From: Solobacterium sp.
Lineage (GTDB): Bacteria > Bacillota_I > Bacilli_A > Erysipelotrichales > Erysipelotrichaceae
Length of the DNA: 36,945 nt
Reading direction: 5' to 3'
NCBI GenBank assembly: GCA_017512555.1
Contig: JAFWFE010000057.1
Location: forward strand, 1-36,945
This document shows positions 21,463 through 30,238 of the stretch, piece after piece. The notes beneath the pieces are model-generated. The model was not told the DNA's origin. It worked only from the letters and a program-made list of their open reading frames with translations, and did no database searches. Position 1 is the first letter of the stretch; each line of letters opens with the position of its first letter. Made by a program: the position numbers and the translations under genes.

Positions 21463-22173
21463 ATGGCACAATTAGTTTACGGGAAAAACGTTGTTAAACA
21501 GATCCTTCAGGATAACCGTAAAGTCTATAAACTGTATCTTGCTGTTCAGGATGAGCAGATCGAGACCCTGGCCAGGAAAAAGAAGATCAGTATCGAACGT
21601 GTGGATAAGAAAGCTCTTCACAAACTTACCGGAACGGATAATCATCAGGGTGTAGCACTGAGCATGGAAGATTATAAGACTTATTCACTGGAAGAACTGA
21701 CAGAAAGAAAACAGGAGTATGGTTTTCTGATCATGGTGGATGAGATGATGGATCCGCACAATCTCGGGGCAATTCTGAGAACTGCCGATGCGGTAAACGC
21801 AGATGGTGTGATCTTCCGCAAAGACCGGTCTGTAGGACTGACACCAACGGTGGCGAAAGTTTCTGCCGGAGCCATCGATACAGTACGGTGCTGCGAGGTG
21901 ACAAACCTGGTGCGGACCTTACAGGAACTGAAGAAGAAAGGTTACTGGGTCATCGGTACAGACATGAAAGGACAGGATTACCGTTCCCTGAAGTATGACT
22001 TCCATGCGGTATTGGTCATCGGGAATGAAGGAAAGGGAATCTCCCGCCTGGTACGTGAAGAATGTGATTATATGATCTCTCTGCCCATGCAGGGGAAGAT
22101 CGAATCACTGAACGCGTCAGTCAGTGCCGGAATCCTGATGTATGAGATCTACAACAAGCGTTTCCCGTTATAA
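21463..22173 (+). CDS. rlmB: 23S rRNA 2'-O-methyltransferase RlmB (SpoU family)
   Basis: 236 residues. N-terminal substrate-binding domain (VYGKNVVKQILQDNRKVYKLY) and a C-terminal SPOUT domain with motif 1 DPHNLGAILRTADA, motif 2 VIGNEGKGISRLVREECDYMISLPM and motif 3 SLNASVSAGILMYEI, which form the trefoil knot binding S-adenosylmethionine. In E. coli RlmB methylates G2251 of 23S rRNA. Two bases after mrnC, ribosome site GGAGGGG. Confidence 0.92.
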   Translation: MAQLVYGKNVVKQILQDNRKVYKLYLAVQDEQIETLARKKKISIERVDKKALHKLTGTDNHQGVALSMEDYKTYSLEELTERKQEYGFLIMVDEMMDPHNLGAILRTADAVNADGVIFRKDRSVGLTPTVAKVSAGAIDTVRCCEVTNLVRTLQELKKKGYWVIGTDMKGQDYRSLKYDFHAVLVIGNEGKGISRLVREECDYMISLPMQGKIESLNASVSAGILMYEIYNKRFPL

Positions 22174-22185
22174 CGGAGGAACGTG

Positions 22186-22797
22186 ATGGAAAACCCTTAT
22201 GAACTGATTTATATGAGCCATAGTGGTGATGAATGGTCACTGCAGGCTCTTTTTGATTTATATGCCAAAGATATCTCCGGGTATATCAATACCCTGACCA
22301 AGAAGTATACTCCCCTGAAAATCTACCGTGAAGATCTCATGCAGGAAGCGTATATCTCCCTGTATACCGCTACGATTTCTTACCGGGAAGATTGTGAATG
22401 CAGTTTCAAGACATTCATGATGGTGGTTATCCGCCACCGGGTGTGGAATATCATGCGTCATTACTGCGCAACCAGCCATGTGCCTATGCATGAACTATTA
22501 TCTACCGAACAGTTTATCCGTGATACGGAAGCCACATATGATGCCCTTCGCAGTACAGATGTCTTATGTGAACCGGAGTATCTGTTACATTTCAAGATGA
22601 TCCGGGAAGACGTGGATAAGGTGATTGAGGGTCTGGATGAACTGGATAGAGAAATATTGGATGCCTGGCTCAACGATGAAAGTTATAAGGAAGCGAGTAC
22701 TCGTCTGGGAATATCCTATAAAAAATATGACGGCAGACTGCAGAGGGTGAGGAAGAAAATACGGCAGGCGGTATACAGCGCGTATGATGCCGAGTAA
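22186..22797 (+). CDS. RNA polymerase sigma-70-family factor (sigH-position)
   Basis: 203 residues from ATG 22186, 5 bases after GGAGGA; a GTG at 22183 is too close. Region 2 is visible in YREDLMQEAYISLYTATISY and FKTFMMVVIRHRVWNIMRHY; region 4 in LDELDREILDAWLNDESYKE, then ASTRLGISYKKYDGRLQRVRKK (helix-turn-helix). The E-D-L-x-Q-E-(A/G) box and overall size fit the SigH/ECF-like group, and location directly after cysS-mrnC-rlmB matches sigH of Bacillus, apart from the missing rae1/yacP gene. Its regulon is unknown; it is not necessarily a sporulation factor. Confidence 0.85.
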   Translation: MENPYELIYMSHSGDEWSLQALFDLYAKDISGYINTLTKKYTPLKIYREDLMQEAYISLYTATISYREDCECSFKTFMMVVIRHRVWNIMRHYCATSHVPMHELLSTEQFIRDTEATYDALRSTDVLCEPEYLLHFKMIREDVDKVIEGLDELDREILDAWLNDESYKEASTRLGISYKKYDGRLQRVRKKIRQAVYSAYDAE

Positions 22798-22804
22798 GTT
22801 TTCA

Positions 22805-22832
22805 TTGGTATATCGGGATAATTCAGTAAAAT
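22805..22832 (+). promoter_or_regulatory. Promoter of the C26 amidotransferase gene
   Basis: TTGGTA at 22805-22810 and TAAAAT at 22827-22832, 16-base spacer, ~26 bases before the ATG. Confidence 0.55.
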
Positions 22833-22858
22833 AGAGAGTATAGATGTGAGGATAGTAT

Positions 22859-23557
22859 ATGAACAGACCAATGATCGTAATTACCGCAAGATCAAGAACG
22901 GAAAATGATAACCGTACTTTTTATGATAATGAGAGTTATTTCCAGTATGTTGCGCAGGGCGGAGGAATCGCAGTGATGACCGGTGCCGTTACGGAAGAAG
23001 AAGCTGAAGAGATCGCAGAACGTTTTGACGGTCTGGTCGTTACCGGAGGGGCAGATGTTGCGCCGCATTTCTACGGGCAGGAGAACACGAAATCTTATCC
23101 GGAAGCTCTGGATATCGATGAAGCAGATCTTTATTTGTATCATGCGTTTGACCGCCGTAAGAAGCCGATTCTGGGGATCTGCCGGGGAATACAGTTAGTC
23201 AATGTGGCAGCCGGAGGAACTCTTAAACAAGATATTCCCGGACATAACCAGAGAAACTTCGATCCGCCGGTAGCCAGAGATGCATTCTGCCAGACCTGCA
23301 GGTTTATTGAGAATACGAAGATGTACGCGATCTTCGGGGAAAGCTACGGGATGAACAGTTTTCATCATCAGTGTGTAGATATGGTTGCGCCGGGTTTTGT
23401 CGTCTCCGCATACAGTGAAGACGGAATCATAGAAGCGATTGAGAAAGACCACATCACTGCTGTACAGTGGCATCCCGAGCGGCACGTGAATGATCCTCTG
23501 CACAAGGAGATCATGAAGCGCTTTGTCCAGGAGTGTGCGGAGTATAAGAATAAATAG
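22859..23557 (+). CDS. Class I glutamine amidotransferase, gamma-glutamyl hydrolase type (peptidase C26)
   Basis: 232 residues. Catalytic Cys at about residue 108 in PILGICRGIQLVNVAAGG, the His-Glu pair in AVQWHPERHVND, and FDGLVVTGGADVAPHFYGQE near residue 60-75: the signature of the PuuD-type family, which hydrolyses gamma-glutamyl bonds such as gamma-glutamyl-GABA. No putrescine pathway genes are adjacent. Ribosome site GAGG, own promoter. Cytoplasmic. Exact substrate unknown. Confidence 0.88.
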   Translation: MNRPMIVITARSRTENDNRTFYDNESYFQYVAQGGGIAVMTGAVTEEEAEEIAERFDGLVVTGGADVAPHFYGQENTKSYPEALDIDEADLYLYHAFDRRKKPILGICRGIQLVNVAAGGTLKQDIPGHNQRNFDPPVARDAFCQTCRFIENTKMYAIFGESYGMNSFHHQCVDMVAPGFVVSAYSEDGIIEAIEKDHITAVQWHPERHVNDPLHKEIMKRFVQECAEYKNK

Positions 23558-23585
23558 TTGATAAATGAAACTGTTAATGTATAAT
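23558..23585 (+). promoter_or_regulatory. Possible promoter of the MATE gene
   Basis: TTGATA at 23558-23563 and TATAAT at 23580-23585, 16-base spacer. The predicted leader would be only ~8 bases, just covering GAGG. Confidence 0.5.
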
Positions 23586-23599
23586 GTCCTTGAGGATCT

Positions 23600-24958
23600 A
23601 TGACAAGGAAAAGAAATGTGGACTTAACCCAGGGAAGTATCGCTAAACAGATCCTTTTGTTTGCGATTCCTATCCTGCTGGGGGATTTATTTCAGAACTT
23701 CTACAACAGTGTAGACTCTTTGGTTGTCGGTAATTATGTGGGTAAAGAAGCTTTGGCGGCGGTCAACGCTTGTTCCCCGATCACCAATCTTCTGGTGAAT
23801 TTCTTTGTAGGTATGTCTGCCGGCACAGGGGTGATCTTCGGCAGAAACTTCGGTGCCCGGACATATAAGAAATTACAGGATTCCATTCATACCACGGTAG
23901 CCTTTGCGTTTATTGTCGGGTTTTCTCTGGCAGCGATCGGTGTGATCTTCAGCCGGAATCTGCTCAGATTGGTAGATTGTCCGGGAGATATTTTTGACAG
24001 TGCCAGCATGTATCTGCGGGTATATACGATCGGTATTCTGTTTACGGCAATCTATAATATCGGTGCAGGTGTGCTGCGCGCGGTGGGAGATTCACGCAGT
24101 CCGTTCTATGCGCTTGTACTATCGAGTGCTCTGAATATCCTGCTGGATATTGTCTTTGTGGTTTACTTCCGTATGGGTGTGCTCGGTGTGGCGTTTGCGA
24201 CGATCATCGCGCAGTTTATCTCGGTGCTGATCGTTTACCGCAGGATGATGATCATGGATGAAGAATACCGGTTTTCTTTCAAGAAACTGGCAATTGACAA
24301 GACAATTCTGAAAGAGGTTATCGATCTGGGTCTGCCGGCTGGCGTGCAGTCATGTCTGATCTCCTTCTCCAACATGTTTGTGCACAGGTATATCAACAGT
24401 TTCGGTTCCAGTGCCACGGCAGGTGTAGGTATCGGCACCAGACTGGATCGTTTTGCGGGATTGTCTATCCGTGCGCTTGGATTAAGTGCGTCAACTTTCG
24501 TTGCGCAGAATGTCGGAGCCCAGCAGGTAGACCGCCTGAAGAGGGGTATGTGGACTTGTTACTTCCTGTGCTGCGCGTCGATTGCGTTGTTCGGCGGACC
24601 CCTGTACATCTTCGCGTATAAACTGGCTGGGTTGTTCAACAGTGATCCTGAGGTCATCTCCTACGGTGCAAACATGATGCGTGTGATCATCCCGTTCTAC
24701 TTCATGCAGGCGGGGAATCAGGTGATTTCCGGATCTCTGCGTGGTTTCGGGTATTCCCGTCAGGTCATGATTCTGTCACTGATCGGGATGATTCTGGTAC
24801 GGCAGATCTTCCTGGCTGTATCCATGTCCATCAGTCACAACATCATGAATGTATACTTCGGCTTCCCTGTAGGCTGGGGAGGCGCATGTATTGCGACCGG
24901 AATCTTCTACCTGTATGTGCGCAACAGAAAAGGATTGTTTGACAAGATCGGTGGATAA
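23600..24958 (+). CDS. MATE-family efflux transporter
   Basis: 452 residues with ~12 membrane segments in two homologous halves. Starts TQGSIAKQILLFAIPILLGD, then LFQNFYNSVDSLVVGNYVG and KEALAAVNACSPI, the family's characteristic first helices; the second half repeats it at LGLPAGVQSCLISFSNMFVH with SALGLSASTFVAQNVGA-type sequence. Members exchange Na+ or H+ for drugs or metabolites. Substrate unknown. GAGG precedes the ATG and a strong terminator follows. Confidence 0.93.
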   Translation: MTRKRNVDLTQGSIAKQILLFAIPILLGDLFQNFYNSVDSLVVGNYVGKEALAAVNACSPITNLLVNFFVGMSAGTGVIFGRNFGARTYKKLQDSIHTTVAFAFIVGFSLAAIGVIFSRNLLRLVDCPGDIFDSASMYLRVYTIGILFTAIYNIGAGVLRAVGDSRSPFYALVLSSALNILLDIVFVVYFRMGVLGVAFATIIAQFISVLIVYRRMMIMDEEYRFSFKKLAIDKTILKEVIDLGLPAGVQSCLISFSNMFVHRYINSFGSSATAGVGIGTRLDRFAGLSIRALGLSASTFVAQNVGAQQVDRLKRGMWTCYFLCCASIALFGGPLYIFAYKLAGLFNSDPEVISYGANMMRVIIPFYFMQAGNQVISGSLRGFGYSRQVMILSLIGMILVRQIFLAVSMSISHNIMNVYFGFPVGWGGACIATGIFYLYVRNRKGLFDKIGG

Positions 24959-24980
24959 TCTGCATACAAGTATTTACCCG

Positions 24981-25009
24981 AACGCATGAAAAAATCATGC
25001 GTTTTTTTA
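24981..25009 (+). terminator. Terminator of the MATE gene
   Basis: AACGCATGA (24981-24989) pairs with TCATGCGTT (24995-25003), then a T run to 25008. Confidence 0.85.
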
Positions 25010-25044
25010 ATACGATATGAAATTTATTAGTATATCTCATTAGT

Positions 25045-25058
25045 GAAAGCGCTTACGT
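25045..25058. promoter_or_regulatory. cre-like box (LacI/CcpA family) of SBP gene 1
   Basis: TGAAAGCGCTTACG matches the catabolite-response consensus TGWNANCGNTNWCA except the last base. It lies 8 bases upstream of the -35, so CcpA or another LacI-type regulator could act here. Confidence 0.65.
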
Positions 25059-25066
25059 TTTATCCT

Positions 25067-25094
25067 TGACACTTGTATCAAATACTTTATGATG
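25067..25094 (+). promoter_or_regulatory. Promoter of SBP gene 1
   Basis: TTGACA at 25067-25072, TATGAT at 25089-25094, 16-base spacer; start expected near 25101. Confidence 0.75.
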
Positions 25095-25103
25095 AATGTG
25101 TAA

Positions 25104-25119
25104 GAATTGTGAAATTCTG
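25104..25119 (+). other. 5' mRNA hairpin of SBP gene 1
   Basis: AGAATT (25104-25109) pairs with AATTCT (25114-25119) around GTGA, just inside the predicted 5' end. Equivalent hairpins precede the other two SBP genes. Confidence 0.55.
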
Positions 25120-25139
25120 CAGAATAGAAAGGAAACACT

Positions 25140-26876
25140 ATGAAGAAAACTCTCACGAAATTCCTTGCCGGTATAATTGCGGCAGGACTCCTCGCAGGCT
25201 GTTCCGGTAACGGCGGCGGTGCTGCAACTCCCGCTCCCGCAGCATCTTCTGGCACAGAACAGACCGCAGAGGCTACTACTCCCGCAGCTCCCGCTGAAAC
25301 CAAGGACGCAATTACGATCCTGAAGGAAATGCCTGAAGCTTCCAACCTGATTGAACCGACAGGTACAAAGAAGGGTAATGTCACCATGGGACCTGACTCC
25401 GACAAGAAGACGATGGTCGCTACAGGGGCTATGACATTTGAGACACTTGACCCGTTCTACACCAACGGTGTTGAAGCAAGACGTATCGGTGCCGCATGGT
25501 CTGAACCGATGTGGAATACAGCTTTGGGTTCACCGGATGATGTTTCTTCCATCGTTAAAGACTGGACAGTTTCTGAAGACGGCTACACTGTTGACTGGGA
25601 ACTCTATGACAACATCTATGACTTCGAAGGCAATCATATTACCGCAGCTGACCTGCAGTGGTTCTATGACAAGTACTGTGAGCAGAGAACACTTGCGAAT
25701 ATCAAGTCCTTCGTCGCTACAGGTGAGTACACAGGTCAGATGGTTTTGAACTACAGAAACTATCCGGGCTTCCTGAGCCGTTCCGCAGCTTCCATCGTAG
25801 CAATCAGCCAGGCTGAATACGAAAAGGATCCTGAAAGATTCCGTTCTGATCCTGTAGGAACAGGTCCTTATCATTGCATCAAGTTCGCTTCCGGTAACTC
25901 TGCAACATTCGAGCAGACATACAAGTACTGGGGCGACAGAGAGAACGTTCCTCTGCACTTAAGAGCTAACGTAGACGTGATCCGTTATGACGTTATTCTT
26001 GAACAGCAGCAGATCCAGACAGCTTTGGAAACCAACACGATTCAGGTTTATGATATCCAGGCTTCCACAGCTGAAGACTTCATCAAGAACGGTAAAGTTA
26101 AAGTCTGGAAGTTCCCGACCTCCTGGCCTGTAGTCTTCATCCTGAACTCCACAGCCGGCGGTATGTTTGAGAACAACCCTGACTTCCGTAAGGCTATCGC
26201 TTATGCGATCGACTACGATGCAGTATGTATGTCTGCGACTAAAGGTACAGGTAATCCGATGCCTACATTCGGTTCTGAATCCCTCGTTGGTTATCAGAAA
26301 GAATGGGAAAAAGACGGAAACCATGCGTACTATGATGTAGAACTGGCAAAAGAATACCTCAAGAAAGCAGGCATCGAACCTGGTACAGTTACACTGAGAA
26401 CGATCACTAACTCCGGTTCTGACCTCCTCGTTGTTGTACAGGCTTGCTTAGCTGAAATCGGTGTTGGTATGGATATCCAGTTACAGGATGAAGTACAGTT
26501 CCTCGTAAACAGATTCTCCGCGAACCTGAACGAATGGGATATGTGTTTCTACGGAACAGTTCCGAACGGATTCATCATGACATCCTTCTACAACCTGTTC
26601 AATATCGAAGCTTATAACTTCGGTGCAATCTATGGTGCGAAAGACCAGGAACTGCATGATCTGATGATCGATGCTCTGTATGACCAGACACCGGAAAAGA
26701 TCAGCAAGGTATACTTCAACCACCTTGACAAGATGTACTACATCCCCCTGTATCAGACATCCAACTGGGTTGGTGCATACGAAAAGATCGAACAGCCTGT
26801 AGCTGATCTGTCCTGGAAGGTATATCCGCAGAGCTGCTACTTCGCAGACGATTACGACGTTTACTACGAAGGTTAG
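25140..26876 (+). CDS. Peptide/nickel-type ABC transporter substrate-binding lipoprotein 1
   Basis: 578 residues. Lipoprotein signal with lipobox LLAGC, lipidated Cys21, then a Gly/Ala/Pro/Thr-rich linker to about residue 60. The SBP_bac_5 fold follows: MTFETLDPFYTNG, VSSIVKDWTVSEDGYTVDWE, DPVGTGPYHCIKF (family signature DP.GTGPY), FRKAIAYAIDYDAV, WKVYPQSCYFADDYDVYYEG at the end. Such cluster-C proteins capture peptides or other small solutes outside the membrane and deliver them to a permease. No permease or ATPase genes are adjacent. Closely related to the genes at 28319 and 31345. Own promoter, cre-like box and terminator. Confidence 0.92.
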   Translation: MKKTLTKFLAGIIAAGLLAGCSGNGGGAATPAPAASSGTEQTAEATTPAAPAETKDAITILKEMPEASNLIEPTGTKKGNVTMGPDSDKKTMVATGAMTFETLDPFYTNGVEARRIGAAWSEPMWNTALGSPDDVSSIVKDWTVSEDGYTVDWELYDNIYDFEGNHITAADLQWFYDKYCEQRTLANIKSFVATGEYTGQMVLNYRNYPGFLSRSAASIVAISQAEYEKDPERFRSDPVGTGPYHCIKFASGNSATFEQTYKYWGDRENVPLHLRANVDVIRYDVILEQQQIQTALETNTIQVYDIQASTAEDFIKNGKVKVWKFPTSWPVVFILNSTAGGMFENNPDFRKAIAYAIDYDAVCMSATKGTGNPMPTFGSESLVGYQKEWEKDGNHAYYDVELAKEYLKKAGIEPGTVTLRTITNSGSDLLVVVQACLAEIGVGMDIQLQDEVQFLVNRFSANLNEWDMCFYGTVPNGFIMTSFYNLFNIEAYNFGAIYGAKDQELHDLMIDALYDQTPEKISKVYFNHLDKMYYIPLYQTSNWVGAYEKIEQPVADLSWKVYPQSCYFADDYDVYYEG

Positions 26877-26898
26877 TATCTGAAACAAAATTCATAAG

Positions 26899-26929
26899 AA
26901 GACTGTATACTGCGGTATGCAGTCTTTTT
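26899..26929 (+). terminator. Terminator of SBP gene 1
   Basis: AAGACTGTATAC (26899-26910) pairs with GTATGCAGTCTT (26915-26926) around TGCG, then TTTTT; one mismatch. Confidence 0.85.
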
Positions 26930-26962
26930 CTGTGGTATGATGCAAAGGCAGGAGGAATATCT

Positions 26963-28129
26963 ATGCCTGAAAAATTAAATGAATTGTTTTACCGTGATCC
27001 ATACTGCCGGGAATTTGACGCGGAAGTAATTCAGTGTGTAAAGGGAAAGAAGTACTGGGAGATCGTCCTGGAAGATACAGCGTTTTATCCAGAAGGCGGA
27101 GGTCAGCCGGCAGATCACGGAACATTGAATGATACAGAAGTGGTGGATGTTCACCGCAGGAACGGTGTAATCATCCACTATTGTATAGGAGCACTGGAAG
27201 TCGGCAGTACCGTACACGGAGTCATCGACTGGAACAGACGCTTTGATCATATGCAGCAGCACAGCGGGGAACACATCGTATCCGGAATCATTCATCAGAG
27301 ATATGGGTATGAGAATGTAGGCTTTCACATGGGGGAAGTCATCCAGATTGACTTTGACGGAGAACTGAACAACGAAGATCTGCACTGGATTGAAAGGGAA
27401 GCCAACACCCGGATCTGGCGGAATATCCCGATAGAAATCACCTATCCTACCGAAGAAGAACTGAAGAACATGTGGTATCGTTCCAAGAAAGAACTGGAAG
27501 GGACGATCCGTATTGTTACCGTAGATGATTCCGATGTATGTGCGTGCTGCGGAACACATGTCAGAAGAACCGGCGAGATTGGAATCATTCATCTGATCTC
27601 TGTAGAGAAACACAAAGACGGAAGCCGGATCGAGATGCTGGCGGGACAGCGGGCATGGCAATGGCTTCGTACAACGGCGGATCAGAACACGGAGATCTCA
27701 CATCTGTTCTCCGCAAAACCTCTGGAAACAGCAGAAGCGGTAAAGAAGTACATGAACCAGAGCGCAGAAACCAGCCGTAAACTCTCACGTCTGAGAAAAG
27801 AGTATATTGCGATGAAGGCAGATCTGCTGGAAAAGACAGATACACAGATACTCGTCGAGAATGATCTGGATGCGGACGCAGCAAGGATGCTGGCAAACAA
27901 TCTGCTGGAGAACAACAAGGCAGATACGGTGGCAGTCCTGTCGGAAACCACCGAAACTACCTGCCGTTACTTAGTCATGAGTAAGTCCCTGGATCTCAAA
28001 AGTATCGGAAGTGAGATACGCAGGAGATTAACGGTCAAAGGCGGCGGAAGCGCAGTGATGCAGCAGGGAATGATCGAGAATAAAACCGAAGAAGTAAAGG
28101 TTGTTCTGGAAGAGCTTCTGCGCCGGTAA
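26963..28129 (+). CDS. AlaX-type alanyl-tRNA editing protein
   Basis: 388 residues. N-terminal AlaRS-like editing core: FYPEGGGQPADHGTLND, MQQHSGEHIVSGII (HxxxH zinc motif near residue 98) and DSDVCACCGTHVRRTGEIG (CxxxH zinc motif), then a helical linker and a C-terminal DHHA1-type region ending VKGGGSAVMQQGMIE. Length and the DHHA1 tail fit the long AlaX class, which hydrolyses mischarged Ser- or Gly-tRNA-Ala in trans. The aminoacylation domain of AlaRS is absent. GGAGG precedes the ATG. It is monocistronic between two SBP genes with no obvious functional link. Confidence 0.9.
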   Translation: MPEKLNELFYRDPYCREFDAEVIQCVKGKKYWEIVLEDTAFYPEGGGQPADHGTLNDTEVVDVHRRNGVIIHYCIGALEVGSTVHGVIDWNRRFDHMQQHSGEHIVSGIIHQRYGYENVGFHMGEVIQIDFDGELNNEDLHWIEREANTRIWRNIPIEITYPTEEELKNMWYRSKKELEGTIRIVTVDDSDVCACCGTHVRRTGEIGIIHLISVEKHKDGSRIEMLAGQRAWQWLRTTADQNTEISHLFSAKPLETAEAVKKYMNQSAETSRKLSRLRKEYIAMKADLLEKTDTQILVENDLDADAARMLANNLLENNKADTVAVLSETTETTCRYLVMSKSLDLKSIGSEIRRRLTVKGGGSAVMQQGMIENKTEEVKVVLEELLRR

Positions 28130-28157
28130 AGGCAAAAAAACATAGCTATAAACAGGA

Positions 28158-28185
28158 AAAACTGCATGTTTACATATGCAGTTTT
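28158..28185 (+). terminator. Terminator of the alanyl-tRNA editing gene
   Basis: AAAACTGCAT (28158-28167) pairs with ATGCAGTTTT (28176-28185), followed by CTCTTTCT. Confidence 0.75.
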
Positions 28186-28216
28186 CTCTTTCTAAGATAT
28201 ATTACAAAAGTCCTAA

Positions 28217-28230
28217 GGAAAGCGCTTTCA
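28217..28230. promoter_or_regulatory. cre-like box of SBP gene 2
   Basis: GGAAAGCGCTTTCA; its reverse complement TGAAAGCGCTTTCC fits the cre consensus but for one end base. 7 bases upstream of the -35, the same arrangement as for SBP gene 1. Confidence 0.65.
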
Positions 28231-28237
28231 TATACGG

Positions 28238-28266
28238 TTGAGGGAGTATGTTTCATCATATACAAT
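28238..28266 (+). promoter_or_regulatory. Promoter of SBP gene 2
   Basis: TTGAGG at 28238-28243, TACAAT at 28261-28266, 17-base spacer; start expected near 28273. Confidence 0.7.
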
Positions 28267-28278
28267 GAAATTATGTAA

Positions 28279-28292
28279 GATTTGTGAAAATC
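28279..28292 (+). other. 5' mRNA hairpin of SBP gene 2
   Basis: GATTT (28279-28283) pairs with AAATC (28288-28292) around GTGA. Compared with gene 1, both strands of one base pair changed together, preserving pairing. Confidence 0.5.
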
Positions 28293-28318
28293 ACGAATCA
28301 GAAAGAAAGGGAAAAGCA

Positions 28319-30049
28319 ATGAAGAGAACACTATCTAAATTCCTTGCCGGTGTATTAGCGGCAGGACTCCTCGCCGGTTGTTCAGGCAACGGCGGCGGAG
28401 CAGCAACTCCCGCACCTGCTGCTTCTTCCGGAACGGAGCAGACAACAGCACCCGCTCCTGCAGCAGAAACAAAAGACGCTATCACTATCCTGAAGGAAAT
28501 GGACGTTGTCAACAGCGTACCTGCACCTAAGGGCACCAAGAAGGGTGATGTCACCATGGGACCTGACTCCGACAAGAAGACAATGGTTGCCACAGGTGCG
28601 ATGACCTTCGAAACTCTCGACCCGTTCTATACCAATGGTGTTGAATCCGGCCGTATCGGTTCCGCATGGAGCCAGGCGATGTTCTATACAGCACTTGGCG
28701 AACCGGCAGAAGTATCTCCGATTCTGAAGGAATGGACGATTTCTGAAGATGGTTTTACCGTTGACTGGGAACTTTATGACAACATCTATGACCAGGCTGG
28801 TAACCACATCACTGCTTCTGACTTAGTATGGTTCTACAACAAGTACAAAGAAAATCGTACATTTGCGAACCTTGAATCCTTCGAGCAGACAGGTGAATAT
28901 ACCGGACGCTTCAAGATGATCTATGCGTACTATCCTTCCTTCCTGACCCGCGCATGCCAGAGCATCGTCGCAGTCAGCCAGGCGGAATATGAAAAGAATC
29001 CGGAAAGATTCCGCTATGATCCGATTGGAACAGGTCTGTATCACTGCATCGATTTCACTTCCGGTGCTTCCGCTACATTCGAAAAGACCTACAATTACTG
29101 GGGCGATGAGAGCAAACTTCCTGCTCACCTGCAGGGACATGTCGATGTGATCCGTTATGACGTTATTCTTGAACAGCAGCAGATTGCTTCTGCTCTTGAG
29201 ACAAATACGATCCAGATTTATGATATCAGCGCATCCACAGCTGAAGACTTCATCAACAAGAACGGCAGAGTTAAAGTCTGGAAACTTCCTGCATCCTGGC
29301 CTGGAGCAATCATTCTGAACAGCGCACCTGGCGCAATCTTCGAGAACAACAAGGCATTCCGTAAGGCTATTGCTTATGCAATCGACTACGATGCAGTATG
29401 TCTCGCTGCTACAAAGGGAACAGGTGCTCCGATGCCTACATTCGGTTTCGACGGTCTCGTTGGCTATAACACCGAATGGGAAAAGGACGGCAACCATCCG
29501 TACTATGATGTAGAGAAAGCAAAAGAATACCTGAAAGAAGCAGGAATTGAACCTGGTACAGTTACACTGCACGCAATCACAAACTTCAGTGCTGACTATC
29601 TCGTTGTTATTCAGGCGAACCTCGCTGATATCGGTGTTGGTATGGAAATCGAAGTACAGGATGAAGTACAGTTCCTGACCAACAGATTCTCCGCGAACTT
29701 ACTGGAATGGGATATGTGTTTCTACGGAACCGTACCTGGCGGCTTCATGATGAACAGCTTCTACAACCTGCTGAATATCAATGCCTATAACTTCGGCGCG
29801 ATCTATGGTGCGAAAGACGTAGCACTCCATGAACTGATGATGGACGCTCTGTATGACCAGACTAAGGAAAAGATCGACAAGGTCTACTACGCTATGCAGG
29901 AAGAACAGTACTACTGTGCTCTGTACCAGTCTCATAACTGGGTTGGCGCATATGACAAGATCGAATTCCCGATCGGCGACCTCTCCTGGAAAGTATATCC
30001 GCAGAGCTGCTACTTCGCAGACGACTACGATATTTACTACAAGGGTTAA
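28319..30049 (+). CDS. Peptide/nickel-type ABC transporter substrate-binding lipoprotein 2
   Basis: 576 residues from ATG 28319 (MKRTLSKFLAGVLAAGLLAG, Cys21 of the lipobox); an in-frame start at 28238 would include the promoter and is rejected. Same domain order as the 25140 gene: linker, MTFETLDPFYTNGVE, RYDPIGTGLYHCIDF (the usual GTGPY is GTGLY here), FRKAIAYAIDYDAV, and YFADDYDIYYKG at the end. Differences cluster in likely ligand-contact regions (for example VNSVPAPKGTKK, QAMFYTALGEPAEV), suggesting a different ligand from protein 1 and closer similarity to protein 3. Orphan: no transporter membrane components nearby. Confidence 0.92.
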   Translation: MKRTLSKFLAGVLAAGLLAGCSGNGGGAATPAPAASSGTEQTTAPAPAAETKDAITILKEMDVVNSVPAPKGTKKGDVTMGPDSDKKTMVATGAMTFETLDPFYTNGVESGRIGSAWSQAMFYTALGEPAEVSPILKEWTISEDGFTVDWELYDNIYDQAGNHITASDLVWFYNKYKENRTFANLESFEQTGEYTGRFKMIYAYYPSFLTRACQSIVAVSQAEYEKNPERFRYDPIGTGLYHCIDFTSGASATFEKTYNYWGDESKLPAHLQGHVDVIRYDVILEQQQIASALETNTIQIYDISASTAEDFINKNGRVKVWKLPASWPGAIILNSAPGAIFENNKAFRKAIAYAIDYDAVCLAATKGTGAPMPTFGFDGLVGYNTEWEKDGNHPYYDVEKAKEYLKEAGIEPGTVTLHAITNFSADYLVVIQANLADIGVGMEIEVQDEVQFLTNRFSANLLEWDMCFYGTVPGGFMMNSFYNLLNINAYNFGAIYGAKDVALHELMMDALYDQTKEKIDKVYYAMQEEQYYCALYQSHNWVGAYDKIEFPIGDLSWKVYPQSCYFADDYDIYYKG

Positions 30050-30070
30050 TTCAATCTCAGGATAAGACAA

Positions 30071-30096
30071 TAAGGGCTGCAGAGATGCGGCCCTTT
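30071..30096 (+). terminator. Probable terminator of SBP gene 2
   Basis: AAGGGCTGC pairs with GCGGCCCTT around AGAGAT (about 30072-30095), then TTCTCT; short T tail. The following ~140 bases to the next gene show no other clear feature. Confidence 0.6.
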
Positions 30097-30238
30097 TCTC
30101 TGTCTGCAGGTATCCGGTATACCGTGAAAATGACAAATGTAAGCGGATCTGTACACATGAACCGTGGCCCGGGACGTTTACGACATTTCCCTTTTGGGTA
30201 TACGATAAAAACAGATATAAGGAAACGGAGGAATAATC

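Noticed and set aside
30140..30160. Another cre box upstream of the MBL gene
   Set aside because: TGTAAGCGGATCTG matches only the left half of the consensus.
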